Assembly: GCA_946611525.1 (NCBI GenBank)
Contig: CAMODS010000021.1
Coordinates: 1-12,566 of the forward strand
Length of the DNA stretch: 12,566 bases
Origin: an uncultured Lachnospiraceae bacterium
Lineage (GTDB): Bacteria > Bacillota > Clostridia > Lachnospirales > Lachnospiraceae
Reading direction: 5' to 3'
Shown: piece after piece, positions 1 through 7,580 of the stretch
Layout: each line of letters starts with the position of its first letter
How positions within the stretch are numbered: the stretch's first letter is position 1
The notes under the pieces: model-generated
Told to the model about the DNA's origin: nothing
Seen by the model: the letters and a program-made list of their open reading frames with translations, nothing else
The model's database searches: none
Made by a program: the position numbers and the translations under genes

Positions 1-1928
1 TATACTACCTCATCAAAATCATTAAGATAATTCAAAAACTCCTCCCTGGGGATGGGCTTTGAGAAATAGAAGCCCTGCTCATGATCGCAGCCCAGTTCGG
101 ACAGTTTTTTCGCCATCTCCAGCGTCTCGACTCCCTCGCATACAACCTCTTTGTTGCTCTCCTTAAAAAGAGAAAGCACATGAAGAAGGGTGCTGTTACC
201 ATCATTGAAATATGCCCAGACAATAGACTTGTCGATCTTTACTATCTGAAGGGGCAGGCTCATGACATTGACAAGGTTGGAAAAACCTGTGCCATAGTCA
301 TCCAGCGAGAAGCTCACGCCACTTTTCGTAAGCATCTCCATGTTTTCCCTGGCAACTGCCGAATCTGTGGAATAGGACTCCGTGATCTCCAGATTGATCC
401 GCGAAAAGTCCACACCATAGCGCTCCACTATATCCTTAAACTCAAAAGCCAGCTGCTCTCTCATGCACTGCACCGGCGACAGATTGACTTCCACATAATC
501 AAGTCCCAGTTCATCCAGATCATTATCCCTGATAAATTCACAGGTCTTTTCAAAAACCTTCTGCCCCAGCATTAAGATGGAACCATTTTCTTCAGACTTG
601 CCAATAAACTTATCCGGCATTAAAAGTCCAAGCTTTTCATCACGTATGCGGGCCAAAACCTCGGCAGAACTGATCTTTTTCTTTTTGGTATCATAGATGG
701 GCTGGAAGTAAATCTCCAGTGAGTCTCCACTGATAGCCCGCTCGATGGCCGCCTCTACCTCCAGGTCATATGCAGCGGACTTAAGCATCTGCTCGGTCAC
801 TCTGCCCACTGCACCATCCCCCTGCTTTAGCGCCTCATTCAGTCCCATCTGCATGGCACTTCGCATCTCTTCGTATGATGCCGGACGCAGCTTGTCATCA
901 AAGATGGCAAAACAAGGTGAAAGCATGATATCGCCCTTTGAAGTCTTGATCGGTTCTGAAAAATACTCCGTCGCCGCTTCCCTTGCCTTGAGTATCTCAT
1001 CATCATCATCCAAGAATAAAAAGCATCCGTTTTTAATGTAAAAAATCGTGTTATTGGGAAAAGTAAGACGGATATGTGTACCTATCCTGTCCAAAACATT
1101 GTTCATGACCTCGTCACCATAGCTGGTTCGCAAGTCATGGTAGCTCTCAAACGCCATAACCCCCACACGATGATACTTTTTGTAGTGAATGTACTCATTG
1201 TACAAAAGCTTCAGGCCATCCAGATTAAAAATAGATGTGACATGATCCCTGAACTTGTCCGGGTTTTCCTCAGACAGGCACATGATAAGAAGTCCTGCCG
1301 TCACACCCATGGAAAGCGTCTGGGTATGAGGGGTGAAAAACTGCTGAAGAATGGAACCGCCTGCCGTAAACAAAACAAACAAATATACAGACCAGCGGGA
1401 TATCCTCTTTATCCTCTTCTTCTGCCCCATGATATGGAGTATGGCCATAAAGTAATATAGCATGCCAATGGCAAATACATAGATCCTGCCGGGGCCGTAA
1501 TGGAACTCACCATTTTCATCCAGATAAAAGATCAGATGATTTATAGGAGAAAATGCAACCGCCACACTGAGCAATAGCTCCGGTCCGTTTATGGCGATCA
1601 TCTCTGCCACTCCCGATCCAAAAAGATTCCCGGTAAGTGCCATGCAATAGATCAAAAAGATATTCGCACTGATAAGCCGCAAAATATAGTATATGATATT
1701 GATGGTATAAAGCATACCCATGGAATACCTGTCGGGGTATGAAAGCATGATGGATGCCACTACATCTGTAAATGCCACCAGCATATGGCAGGTCATAAGT
1801 GACAGGAAAATGAGATTCTTACGCAAAGGAAGTATCTGGCGGCGCAAAATGTACACCATCAGGATTGAGATGATAAACAGCGCACACATATCAAGATCAA
1901 GATTCCAGTCAATCTCAGCAGAAAACAT
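1..1928 (-). CDS. Membrane-anchored degenerate-GGDEF/EAL protein, likely c-di-GMP phosphodiesterase (C-terminus cut by window edge)
   Basis: I translated this gene by hand from the ATG at 1928 (GGAG a few bases upstream); 642 codons are visible and the frame is still open at base 1. Residues 1-220 are very hydrophobic with about seven predicted membrane helices (near 14-30, 38-62, 72-98, 106-135, 148-168, 178-198, 203-219). Residues about 230-385 look like a GGDEF domain whose signature is lost (KNGCF at 299-303), so it is unlikely to make c-di-GMP. Residues about 395-640 are an EAL domain. Its motif reads EVL, and the family's catalytic and metal-binding set is present: E423, N482, E514, D543-D544, K564, E598 and Q618. 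The inferred role is hydrolysis of c-di-GMP at the inner face of the membrane in response to a signal sensed by the membrane part. It has its own promoter and sits where Firmicutes usually carry argR/recN. The lost GGDEF could act as a GTP or c-di-GMP sensor; that is speculation. Confidence 0.9.
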   Translation of the reverse strand, partial: MFSAEIDWNLDLDMCALFIISILMVYILRRQILPLRKNLIFLSLMTCHMLVAFTDVVASIMLSYPDRYSMGMLYTINIIYYILRLISANIFLIYCMALTGNLFGSGVAEMIAINGPELLLSVAVAFSPINHLIFYLDENGEFHYGPGRIYVFAIGMLYYFMAILHIMGQKKRIKRISRWSVYLFVLFTAGGSILQQFFTPHTQTLSMGVTAGLLIMCLSEENPDKFRDHVTSIFNLDGLKLLYNEYIHYKKYHRVGVMAFESYHDLRTSYGDEVMNNVLDRIGTHIRLTFPNNTIFYIKNGCFLFLDDDDEILKAREAATEYFSEPIKTSKGDIMLSPCFAIFDDKLRPASYEEMRSAMQMGLNEALKQGDGAVGRVTEQMLKSAAYDLEVEAAIERAISGDSLEIYFQPIYDTKKKKISSAEVLARIRDEKLGLLMPDKFIGKSEENGSILMLGQKVFEKTCEFIRDNDLDELGLDYVEVNLSPVQCMREQLAFEFKDIVERYGVDFSRINLEITESYSTDSAVARENMEMLTKSGVSFSLDDYGTGFSNLVNVMSLPLQIVKIDKSIVWAYFNDGNSTLLHVLSLFKESNKEVVCEGVETLEMAKKLSELGCDHEQGFYFSKPIPREEFLNYLNDFDEVV

Positions 1929-1962
1929 TTAAATTCTCCATAAAACCTTACCACCTCACCGT

Positions 1963-1991
1963 ATTATACTTTAACACCCTTAAAAAATCAA
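1963..1991 (-). promoter_or_regulatory. Sigma-A promoter of the EAL gene
   Basis: On the minus strand a perfect -10 TATAAT (1963-1968) lies exactly 17 bp from the -35 TTGATT (1986-1991, 4/6 match to TTGACA). The predicted start of transcription is about 25-30 nt before the ATG at 1928. It follows the tlyA stop by about 15 bp, so the EAL gene can be expressed apart from the upstream nusB-tlyA cluster. No convincing terminator separates the two, so readthrough is also possible. Confidence 0.75.
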
Positions 1992-2005
1992 ACATAAACA
2001 GGCAC

Positions 2006-2842
2006 CTATAGGCAGTCCAAATTAAAGTGTGCCTCGTCTACCAGCCTTTTTACCGCATCGGAAGAAAAGTCAAAAGCCGTACCATCTTCCGGCTTATTTT
2101 TTAGCAGATATATGAGATATTCTATATTACCCTTTGGTCCCTTTATGGGTGAAAAGGAAAGCCCCGCAGGATAGAGATCATTTTCGGCCGCAAAAGTAAG
2201 CACCTTTTCTATGACCTCACGATGTACCTTCGGATCTCTTACAACTCCTTTTTTCCCTACCTGCTCACGGCCTGCTTCAAACTGTGGCTTTATCAGGCAT
2301 ACCGCACTGCCCTCGTCGGACAAAAGTGCACTTACCACAGGAAGAACCAGTTTCAGTGAGATAAAGGACACATCCACGGAGATAAAATCAGGTACATCAT
2401 CAATATCATCCGGCACCATGTAGCGGACATTGGTCTGCTCCATGCACACCACCCTCTCGTCAGTCCTGAGCCGGTAATCCAGCTGGTTGGTACCCACGTC
2501 CACGGCATACACCTTTTTGGCACCCCTTTGAAGCATACAGTCTGTAAAGCCTCCGGTGGATGCACCTATGTCCATGCACACCTTATCCGTAAGATCTATG
2601 GGAAACTCCTCCATAGCTTTTTTAAGCTTGTAACCGCCGCGGCTGACAAACTCCATGCCACTGCCTCTGACCTCAATATCAGCATTTACAGGAAATGAGG
2701 CACCGGCCTTGTCCTCCCGGACGCCGTTTACAAAAACGATCCCCTCCATGATGAGAGCCTTGGCCCTCTCACGACTCGGAGCCAGTCCCCGCTCTGTAAG
2801 TATTATGTCCAGTCTTTCCTTAACAGGTTTATTTTCTGCCAC
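2006..2842 (-). CDS. tlyA: TlyA family rRNA (cytidine-2'-O)-methyltransferase
   Basis: This 278-residue protein has the TlyA layout: an N-terminal S4 RNA-binding domain (about 7-66, with RLDIILTERGLAPSRERAK) followed by an FtsJ/RrmJ-type SAM methyltransferase. The SAM-binding glycine motif is DIGASTGGFTD at 91-101. The RrmJ-like catalytic tetrad K-D-K-E can be placed at K72, D157, K185 and E241. Family members 2'-O-methylate cytidines in 16S and/or 23S rRNA, and the old name 'hemolysin' is misleading. Start: GTG at 2840-2842, with the Shine-Dalgarno GGAAG about 6 nt upstream inside dxs. The gene overlaps the end of dxs by 14 nt, which suggests translational coupling. In B. subtilis the orthologue (yqxC) sits in the same place after dxs. 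Length and motifs are normal for the family. Which cytidine is methylated cannot be read from the sequence. Confidence 0.93.
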   Translation of the reverse strand: MAENKPVKERLDIILTERGLAPSRERAKALIMEGIVFVNGVREDKAGASFPVNADIEVRGSGMEFVSRGGYKLKKAMEEFPIDLTDKVCMDIGASTGGFTDCMLQRGAKKVYAVDVGTNQLDYRLRTDERVVCMEQTNVRYMVPDDIDDVPDFISVDVSFISLKLVLPVVSALLSDEGSAVCLIKPQFEAGREQVGKKGVVRDPKVHREVIEKVLTFAAENDLYPAGLSFSPIKGPKGNIEYLIYLLKNKPEDGTAFDFSSDAVKRLVDEAHFNLDCL

Positions 2843-4700
2843 TTTTAACTTCCTTTTTTATCCTAAGTGCCAACGACTCGGCATCCAGCCCGAGACGCTG
2901 CTTCAAAAGAGCCACGTTGCCATGTTCCACAAACTCATCCGGAATGGAAATGATCTCTATCCTGCCCTTGTAACCCAATGACAAAAGATGGTCTGTCACA
3001 TGCTCCCCAAAACCACCGGAACGAACATTTTCTTCCATGGTAAATACCATATCATACCTGTCGGCCGCCTCTTTTAGATAGGCCTCATCCAGGGGTGCGG
3101 CAAACCTGGCATTGCATACCGCCACCTTTATCCCCTCGGCAGACAATAGCTTTTTGACCTTCATGGCCACATCCACCATGGAACCGATGGCGTATAAAAG
3201 CACCTTGCCACCGGCCTTGATGGGCTCACTGCGTCCCAGCTCAATGGGCGCTCTGTATTCTTTGTAGTTAATGCAGGCCTCTCCTCTCGGATAGCGGATG
3301 GCCACAGGGCCGGACTCGTAGGATACCGCCCACTTTACCATATCGGAAAGCTCATATTTGTTCTTGGGTGCCATTACCACAAGATTTGGGATGGTGGTAA
3401 GATAGGACAGATCAAAAACGCCCTGATGTGTGGCTCCGTCACTTCCCACCAGGCCTGCACGATCCACCGCAAACACCACATGAAGCTTCTGAAGCGCCAC
3501 ATCATGGAGTACCTGGTCATAAGCCCTTTGCAAAAACGAGGAATATATAGCCACCACCGGAACGAGCCCCCTGGTAGCCATGCCTGCGGCAAAGGTCACC
3601 GCATGCTCCTCAGCTATCCCCACATCAAAAAACCTGTCGGGGAACATGTTGTGGAAACGCTTAAGTCCCGTGCCGTCCATCATGGCTGCAGTAACAGCCA
3701 CCACCTTGGGATCCCTGTCACCCATTTTTCTCATTACCGTGGAGAAAATGTCAGTGTATGAAGGCTTTTTGGATACCAGGGGAAGACCTCTTTCCGGATC
3801 AAAAGGATCCGCCCCGTGGAAACGGCTGGGATGACGCTGCGCCGGCAAAAAGCCCCTGCCCTTTTCGGTGATAACATGCACCAGCACCGGGCCGTGGAAC
3901 TCACGGGCACGCCTAAAGGCACGTTCCATATCCTCGATGTTGTGTCCCCTGACGGGACCTATGTACATGATGCCCAGATCTTCAAAGATCATTCCCGGGA
4001 TCAAAAGCTGCTTGATACCGTTTTTTACCTTGCGGATGCCGCGGACCAGAGCATGTCCTATGAGGGGTATCTTTTCAAGTGCAGACTGTACGCCCTCTTT
4101 TAACTGCACATATCCCCTGCTGGTACGGACACGGATGAGATGGTCGTGCATGCCGCCCACATTTAAGGATATGGACATATTGTTGTCATTTAATACAATG
4201 ATAAAATTAGTTTTTAGATTGGAGGCGTTGTTCATAGCCTCATATACCATGCCGCCGGTAATGGAACCGTCTCCGATGACGGATACCACGTCAAAATCCT
4301 CCCCCACGATATCCCTGGCTGTAGCTATGCCAAGCCCCGCTGAGATTGAGGTGGATGCATGACCGGTTCCAAAGGCATCCGCCGGGCTCTCATCGATGCG
4401 AGGAAAGCCGGAAATGCCGCCGTAACTTCGCAGTGTGTCGAACTTTTCACCTCTGCCCGTAAGGATCTTGTGGGTGTAGCTCTGGTGTCCCACATCCCAG
4501 ATGATACGGTCCTTTTCCACATCAAAAACACGGTGCAGGGCTATGGTAAGCTCAACCGCACCGAGGTTTGACGCCAGATGTCCGCCGGTATGAGACAACG
4601 TATCTATTAAAAAGGATCTTATCTCCTCTGCTAAAAGAGGCAGATCCTCCCTGTCTATTTTTTTAACGTCATTTGTATTCTTTATCTGCTCGAGAATCAT
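2829..4700 (-). CDS. dxs: 1-deoxy-D-xylulose-5-phosphate synthase
   Basis: This ThDP enzyme condenses pyruvate with glyceraldehyde-3-phosphate to give DXP, the first step of the methylerythritol phosphate route to isoprenoids; DXP also feeds thiamine and pyridoxal synthesis. At 623 residues it has full length. The ThDP/Mg2+ motif runs from GDG (143-145) to NDNNMS (171-176). GHQSYTHKILTGR (71-83) and the pyrimidine-domain motif IAEEHAVTFAAG (362-373, predicted catalytic Glu E364) are typical, as is DRAGLVGSDG (413-422) before the C-terminal transketolase domain. The ATG at 4700 follows AAGG by 7 nt. The gene lies 54 bp after ispA, which acts later in the same isoprenoid route, and its end overlaps tlyA. 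The cytoplasmic enzyme appears intact. Confidence 0.97.
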   Translation of the reverse strand: MILEQIKNTNDVKKIDREDLPLLAEEIRSFLIDTLSHTGGHLASNLGAVELTIALHRVFDVEKDRIIWDVGHQSYTHKILTGRGEKFDTLRSYGGISGFPRIDESPADAFGTGHASTSISAGLGIATARDIVGEDFDVVSVIGDGSITGGMVYEAMNNASNLKTNFIIVLNDNNMSISLNVGGMHDHLIRVRTSRGYVQLKEGVQSALEKIPLIGHALVRGIRKVKNGIKQLLIPGMIFEDLGIMYIGPVRGHNIEDMERAFRRAREFHGPVLVHVITEKGRGFLPAQRHPSRFHGADPFDPERGLPLVSKKPSYTDIFSTVMRKMGDRDPKVVAVTAAMMDGTGLKRFHNMFPDRFFDVGIAEEHAVTFAAGMATRGLVPVVAIYSSFLQRAYDQVLHDVALQKLHVVFAVDRAGLVGSDGATHQGVFDLSYLTTIPNLVVMAPKNKYELSDMVKWAVSYESGPVAIRYPRGEACINYKEYRAPIELGRSEPIKAGGKVLLYAIGSMVDVAMKVKKLLSAEGIKVAVCNARFAAPLDEAYLKEAADRYDMVFTMEENVRSGGFGEHVTDHLLSLGYKGRIEIISIPDEFVEHGNVALLKQRLGLDAESLALRIKKEVKSGRK

Positions 4701-4754
4701 ATATAAACCTTAAAGATCCTTCGCAATATCTACACCCCGATCACCGGTCAATAT

Positions 4755-5681
4755 CTATTTGTCACGGGTGGTAAGTTCTGTAAAAAGAGCATGTAAAAAA
4801 GTCTTGTTGCCCGGCAGCTCGTCCAGAAGCTCATGGGCCTCATCCGTAAGTTTTTTAACATCCTCCTTGGCACGGTCCATACCATAACAGACCACATAGG
4901 TGAGCTTTTCATTTTTCGCGTCGCTGCCTATGGGTTTTCCGAGGGTGGTCTCATCGCCCTCCACATCCAGGATATCATCTCGGATCTGGAAAGCCAGACC
5001 GATGTTTTGCGCAATCGATACAACAATATCCTGCTGCTTTTCAGATGCACCTCCAAGGATGGCTCCCACCATCATGGCTGCCATAATAAGTGCTCCGGTC
5101 TTGTTCCTGTGGATATAGGATAAAAGCTCCCCGCCGCCTGAAGCACCGGACTTTTCTGCCTCCACATCAGCCGTCTGTCCACCTATCATGCCATAGATAC
5201 CCGCACGGTCAAAAAGCAGCCGCTGGGCATATGCCAGACGCTTTATATCATCATCTGCACACCCGTCCACCGCACGGGTGGTAAGCTCCATCGCATAATT
5301 TAAAAGAGCGTCCCCGGCCAAAATGGCTATAGCCTCGCCGTACTTTGCATGGGTGGTAGGCATACCGCGACGCAGCATGTCATTGTCCATGGCAGGCAGG
5401 TCGTCATGTACCAGTGAGTAACTGTGGATGCACTCGATGGCCGCCATGTAGTACCTTAGCTCATCCTCCACCACGAACTCATCACCCCTGCCGGAAAACA
5501 GGCGGTAGCACTCCTGCATGAGGATGGGGCGCAGGCGCTTTCCTCCCACACGAACACTGTAGTTCATTGCTTCTATCACCGTTTTGGCAAAGCCCTCCTC
5601 ACGGGGCAGGCACTCCTCTATGATACGTTCCGCACGGTCACGGCGTTTGGTCATCTCTTCAATGAAATCATAATCACTCAT
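4755..5681 (-). CDS. ispA: Farnesyl diphosphate synthase (polyprenyl synthetase family)
   Basis: This is a type-II short-chain trans-prenyltransferase that adds isopentenyl diphosphate to allylic primers. Counted from the ATG at 5681 (308 residues), GGKRLRP begins at 46, the first aspartate-rich motif DDLPAMD is at 93-99, a GGQTADV segment lies near 167, and the second aspartate-rich motif DDILD is at 235-239 followed by the GKPIGSDAKN loop. The aromatic residue a few positions before the first motif (Tyr in IHSYSLVHDD) is typical of C15 (farnesyl) synthases. C20 product specificity cannot be ruled out. The ATG overlaps the end of xseB (ATGAGTGA). An in-frame GTG at 5690 with GGGAG 5 nt upstream is a real alternative that adds three residues. 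The xseB-ispA-dxs order is standard in Firmicutes. Confidence 0.95.
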   Translation of the reverse strand: MSDYDFIEEMTKRRDRAERIIEECLPREEGFAKTVIEAMNYSVRVGGKRLRPILMQECYRLFSGRGDEFVVEDELRYYMAAIECIHSYSLVHDDLPAMDNDMLRRGMPTTHAKYGEAIAILAGDALLNYAMELTTRAVDGCADDDIKRLAYAQRLLFDRAGIYGMIGGQTADVEAEKSGASGGGELLSYIHRNKTGALIMAAMMVGAILGGASEKQQDIVVSIAQNIGLAFQIRDDILDVEGDETTLGKPIGSDAKNEKLTYVVCYGMDRAKEDVKKLTDEAHELLDELPGNKTFLHALFTELTTRDK

Positions 5682-5880
5682 CCAGATCACTCACACTCCC
5701 GTCTTCACTAAGCTTTTTAACCTTTTCTTCAACGGTGTCTATGCGACCCGAAAGCTGCTTTAAAAGCTTCATGCCATCTTCATAAAGTGTGAAGCTGTCC
5801 TCCAGCGACACCTCGGCATCATCCATTTTTTCTATTATCGCCTCAAGGGCGTCAAAATCTTCTCTTATGGTTGTTTCCAT
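5674..5880 (-). CDS. xseB: Exodeoxyribonuclease VII small subunit
   Basis: This 68-residue acidic, helical protein has the XseB pattern: FDALEAIIEKMDDAEVSLEDSF, then LYEDGMKLLKQL, then a coiled-coil-like C-terminal half ending in DLDE. XseB subunits bind along the coiled coil of XseA to form exonuclease VII, which degrades single-stranded DNA into oligonucleotides. The length is normal (about 60-80 in the family). The ATG at 5880 lies inside the end of xseA with an overlap of about 16 nt, and the stop overlaps the ispA start. The partners are therefore probably made by coupled translation. Confidence 0.94.
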   Translation of the reverse strand: METTIREDFDALEAIIEKMDDAEVSLEDSFTLYEDGMKLLKQLSGRIDTVEEKVKKLSEDGSVSDLDE

Positions 5881-7073
5881 TTCTTCTCCACTCTGGACAG
5901 TATCTCTCCGTCTGAAACATTTAGCCGGAGCTCATCACCGCCGGCCACCTGGTCCACGGACACCAGCCGCTTGCCGGAAGCATCCCTGGCGTAGGCATAT
6001 CCCCCTGCCAGCTTTTTAGCCGGAGATCTGCCGTCTATCCTCTCTGCCAGTACCGAAAGCCTCCGCCTGTCTGATGCCAGCCTGTTGTCCATGGCTGTAT
6101 CAAGCCGAAGCCTCACATTACTAAGCTCCTTTTTTATACTCAAAAGCTGATTCTGGGGACTGTGCTTTTTTAAAGCCTCGCTGTCGGCCAGAAGCCGCAT
6201 CCTGCTGTAGCCTATGATGCGCTCCATCCGGTCTGACAGCCTGTCCGAAAGTCTGTCTATCTCAGCCACAAAATCATCATAGGAAAAAACTGCAAGCTCT
6301 GCCGCAGCCGATGGTGTGGGGGCACGCCTGTCAGCCACATAGTCAGCTATGGTGGTATCTGTCTCATGTCCCACCGCAGATATGACAGGAGTCCTGGCAT
6401 TGAAAATGGCGTATGCCACCGGCTCCTCATTAAAGGCCCACAGATCCTCTATGGATCCACCGCCACGGCCCACTATCATCACATCCGGCTCCAAAGCGTC
6501 CAGCCGCTCTATGGCCGCCGCGATGGACTCCGCCGCCCGTTCTCCCTGAACCTGTGCGGGGGATAAGATGATCCTGACGTATGGATTCCTGCGGTGGGCA
6601 ATCTGTATCACATCCCTGATGGCCGCACCTGTCTCTGCCGTCACTACGCCAAGGGTGGTAATATGCTCCGGGATAGGCTTTTTATACATCTCGTCAAACA
6701 TGCCCCGCTCCGAGAGTTCCTTTTTAAGCTCCTCATATTTTATGAAAAGCTCTCCCAGTCCCTCGGGCTCGATACGGTCTGCGATGATCTGGTAGGTCCC
6801 CCGGACGGTATACACATCCACACTTCCGGTGACCGTAACCGAAGCTCCGTTTTTAAGCTCACCCTTTAGACCGCTTCGTCTGCTCTTCCACATGGCCACG
6901 GAGACCTCGGCACCCTTGTCCTTTAGGGTAAAATATATGTGTCCGGATGAGCCGGCGCCCTTGAAGTTGGATACTTCACCCCTCACGGAAATATGGGACA
7001 AAAGAAAGTCGGATGTCACCATGTTTTTAATGTAGTTGTTGAGCTGGGATACGGAGTAAACGCTTTTTTCCAT
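5865..7073 (-). CDS. xseA: Exodeoxyribonuclease VII large subunit
   Basis: This is the catalytic subunit of exonuclease VII. I place the start at the ATG at 7073 (MEKSVYSVSQL; 402 residues), 1 nt after the nusB stop. The open frame continues upstream to a GTG at 7109, but that would run well into nusB. An N-terminal OB fold for DNA binding covers about 5-100 (RGEVSNFKG..SSGHIYFTLKD). The catalytic domain carries VVTAETGAAIRDV (143-155), GRGGGSIEDLWAFN (202-215), GHETD (235-239) and DRRAPTPSAAAE (248-259). A charged, Leu/Arg-rich coiled-coil region (about 265-345) would bind XseB, followed by a short C-terminal barrel segment containing KLAGGYAY. All hallmark motifs are present. In B. subtilis folD lies between nusB and xseA; here nothing does. 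Confidence 0.95.
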   Translation of the reverse strand: MEKSVYSVSQLNNYIKNMVTSDFLLSHISVRGEVSNFKGAGSSGHIYFTLKDKGAEVSVAMWKSRRSGLKGELKNGASVTVTGSVDVYTVRGTYQIIADRIEPEGLGELFIKYEELKKELSERGMFDEMYKKPIPEHITTLGVVTAETGAAIRDVIQIAHRRNPYVRIILSPAQVQGERAAESIAAAIERLDALEPDVMIVGRGGGSIEDLWAFNEEPVAYAIFNARTPVISAVGHETDTTIADYVADRRAPTPSAAAELAVFSYDDFVAEIDRLSDRLSDRMERIIGYSRMRLLADSEALKKHSPQNQLLSIKKELSNVRLRLDTAMDNRLASDRRRLSVLAERIDGRSPAKKLAGGYAYARDASGKRLVSVDQVAGGDELRLNVSDGEILSRVEKKWKQP

Positions 7074-7074
7074 A

Positions 7075-7473
7075 TCACTCGTCCTGTCCGATGACCCTTG
7101 CCAGAACACCGTTTACAAAGGACGGGCTGTTTTCCTCTCCATAGGACTTGGCCAGCTCCACCGCTTCGTTGATGGCGATGCCACGGGGCAGGTTCTCGTA
7201 AAGCACCTCATATACCGCCAGGCGCAAAAGCGACTGTTCCACTCTGCCCATACGTGAAAGCTTCCAGTTCTCGGACCTCTCCTCGATACGATCATCGATC
7301 TCCTTTTGATGAGCTATGATGTCGGCAACCTTTTTTTCAACGTACTCGCCCTGGTCGCCCATATCCCTCTCTTCGATAAAGATCCTCATCTGATCACCCA
7401 TCTCATCCTCGGGATGAAACTGTGTCAGAAACAGAAGGCAAAAGGTCTCTTCCCTAAGCTGATGTCGATTCAT
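7075..7473 (-). CDS. nusB: Transcription antitermination factor NusB
   Basis: NusB, with NusE (S10), binds boxA RNA and supports antitermination during rRNA synthesis. I take the ATG at 7473 (MNRHQLREETF; 132 residues). The Shine-Dalgarno AAAGGAG is 9 nt upstream and homologues begin in this way. The open frame extends 18 codons further, through the terminator hairpin, and those codons are unlikely to be translated. The protein is all-helical, with the family signatures WKLSRMGRVEQSLLRLAVYE in the middle and INEAVELAKSYGEENSPSFVNGVL near the C-terminus. Length is normal. It heads the tightly packed nusB-xseA-xseB-ispA-dxs-tlyA run and lies directly behind a putative intrinsic terminator, which raises the question of how the run is transcribed. 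Confidence 0.95.
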   Translation of the reverse strand: MNRHQLREETFCLLFLTQFHPEDEMGDQMRIFIEERDMGDQGEYVEKKVADIIAHQKEIDDRIEERSENWKLSRMGRVEQSLLRLAVYEVLYENLPRGIAINEAVELAKSYGEENSPSFVNGVLARVIGQDE

Positions 7474-7482
7474 AAAAAATGT

Positions 7483-7489
7483 CTCCTTT
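7483..7489 (-). promoter_or_regulatory. Ribosome-binding site fixing the nusB start
   Basis: AAAGGAG on the minus strand, 9 nt before the ATG at 7473. It supports the short NusB start over the longer open frame. It lies only 2 nt beyond the T-tract of the preceding hairpin. Confidence 0.75.
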
Positions 7490-7491
7490 GC

Positions 7492-7521
7492 AAAAAAGAG
7501 GACACCACACCGGTATCCTCT
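7492..7521 (-). terminator. Intrinsic terminator or attenuator before nusB
   Basis: On the minus strand AGAGGATACC (7512-7521) pairs with GGTGTCCTCT (7497-7506), giving ten pairs including one U-G wobble, with a 5-nt GGTGT loop. The 3' arm runs straight into a stretch of T (down to 7492). This is the layout of a rho-independent terminator for the upstream asp23 transcript. Because the nusB Shine-Dalgarno follows after 2 nt, it could instead be an attenuator controlling entry into the nusB run. Confidence 0.72.
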
Positions 7522-7558
7522 CTTCAATTATGATTGATGTTTTCAAAGTTCCGGTAAT

Positions 7559-7572
7559 GCGGGACATCCCGC
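7559..7572 (-). repeat. Short GC-rich palindrome after asp23
   Basis: GCGGGA and TCCCGC are perfect inverted copies around a 2-nt centre, 9 bp past the asp23 stop. As RNA it would fold as GCGGG/CCCGC with a 4-nt loop. No T-tract follows, so it is not a terminator by itself. It may protect the 3' end of the asp23 mRNA. Confidence 0.5.
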
Positions 7573-7580
7573 TGGTCATC

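Noticed and set aside
81..575. Plus-strand open frame of 164 codons
   Set aside because: It lies antisense to the EAL domain, whose catalytic residues are all in frame on the other strand.
2006..2842. Annotation as a hemolysin or virulence factor
   Set aside because: The S4 plus FtsJ-like domains with the K-D-K-E tetrad indicate an rRNA methyltransferase; the hemolysin label is historical.
7074..7109. GTG at 7109 as the xseA start
   Set aside because: It would overlap nusB by 35 nt and add 12 residues unlike the family. The ATG at 7073 starts the known N-terminal sequence.
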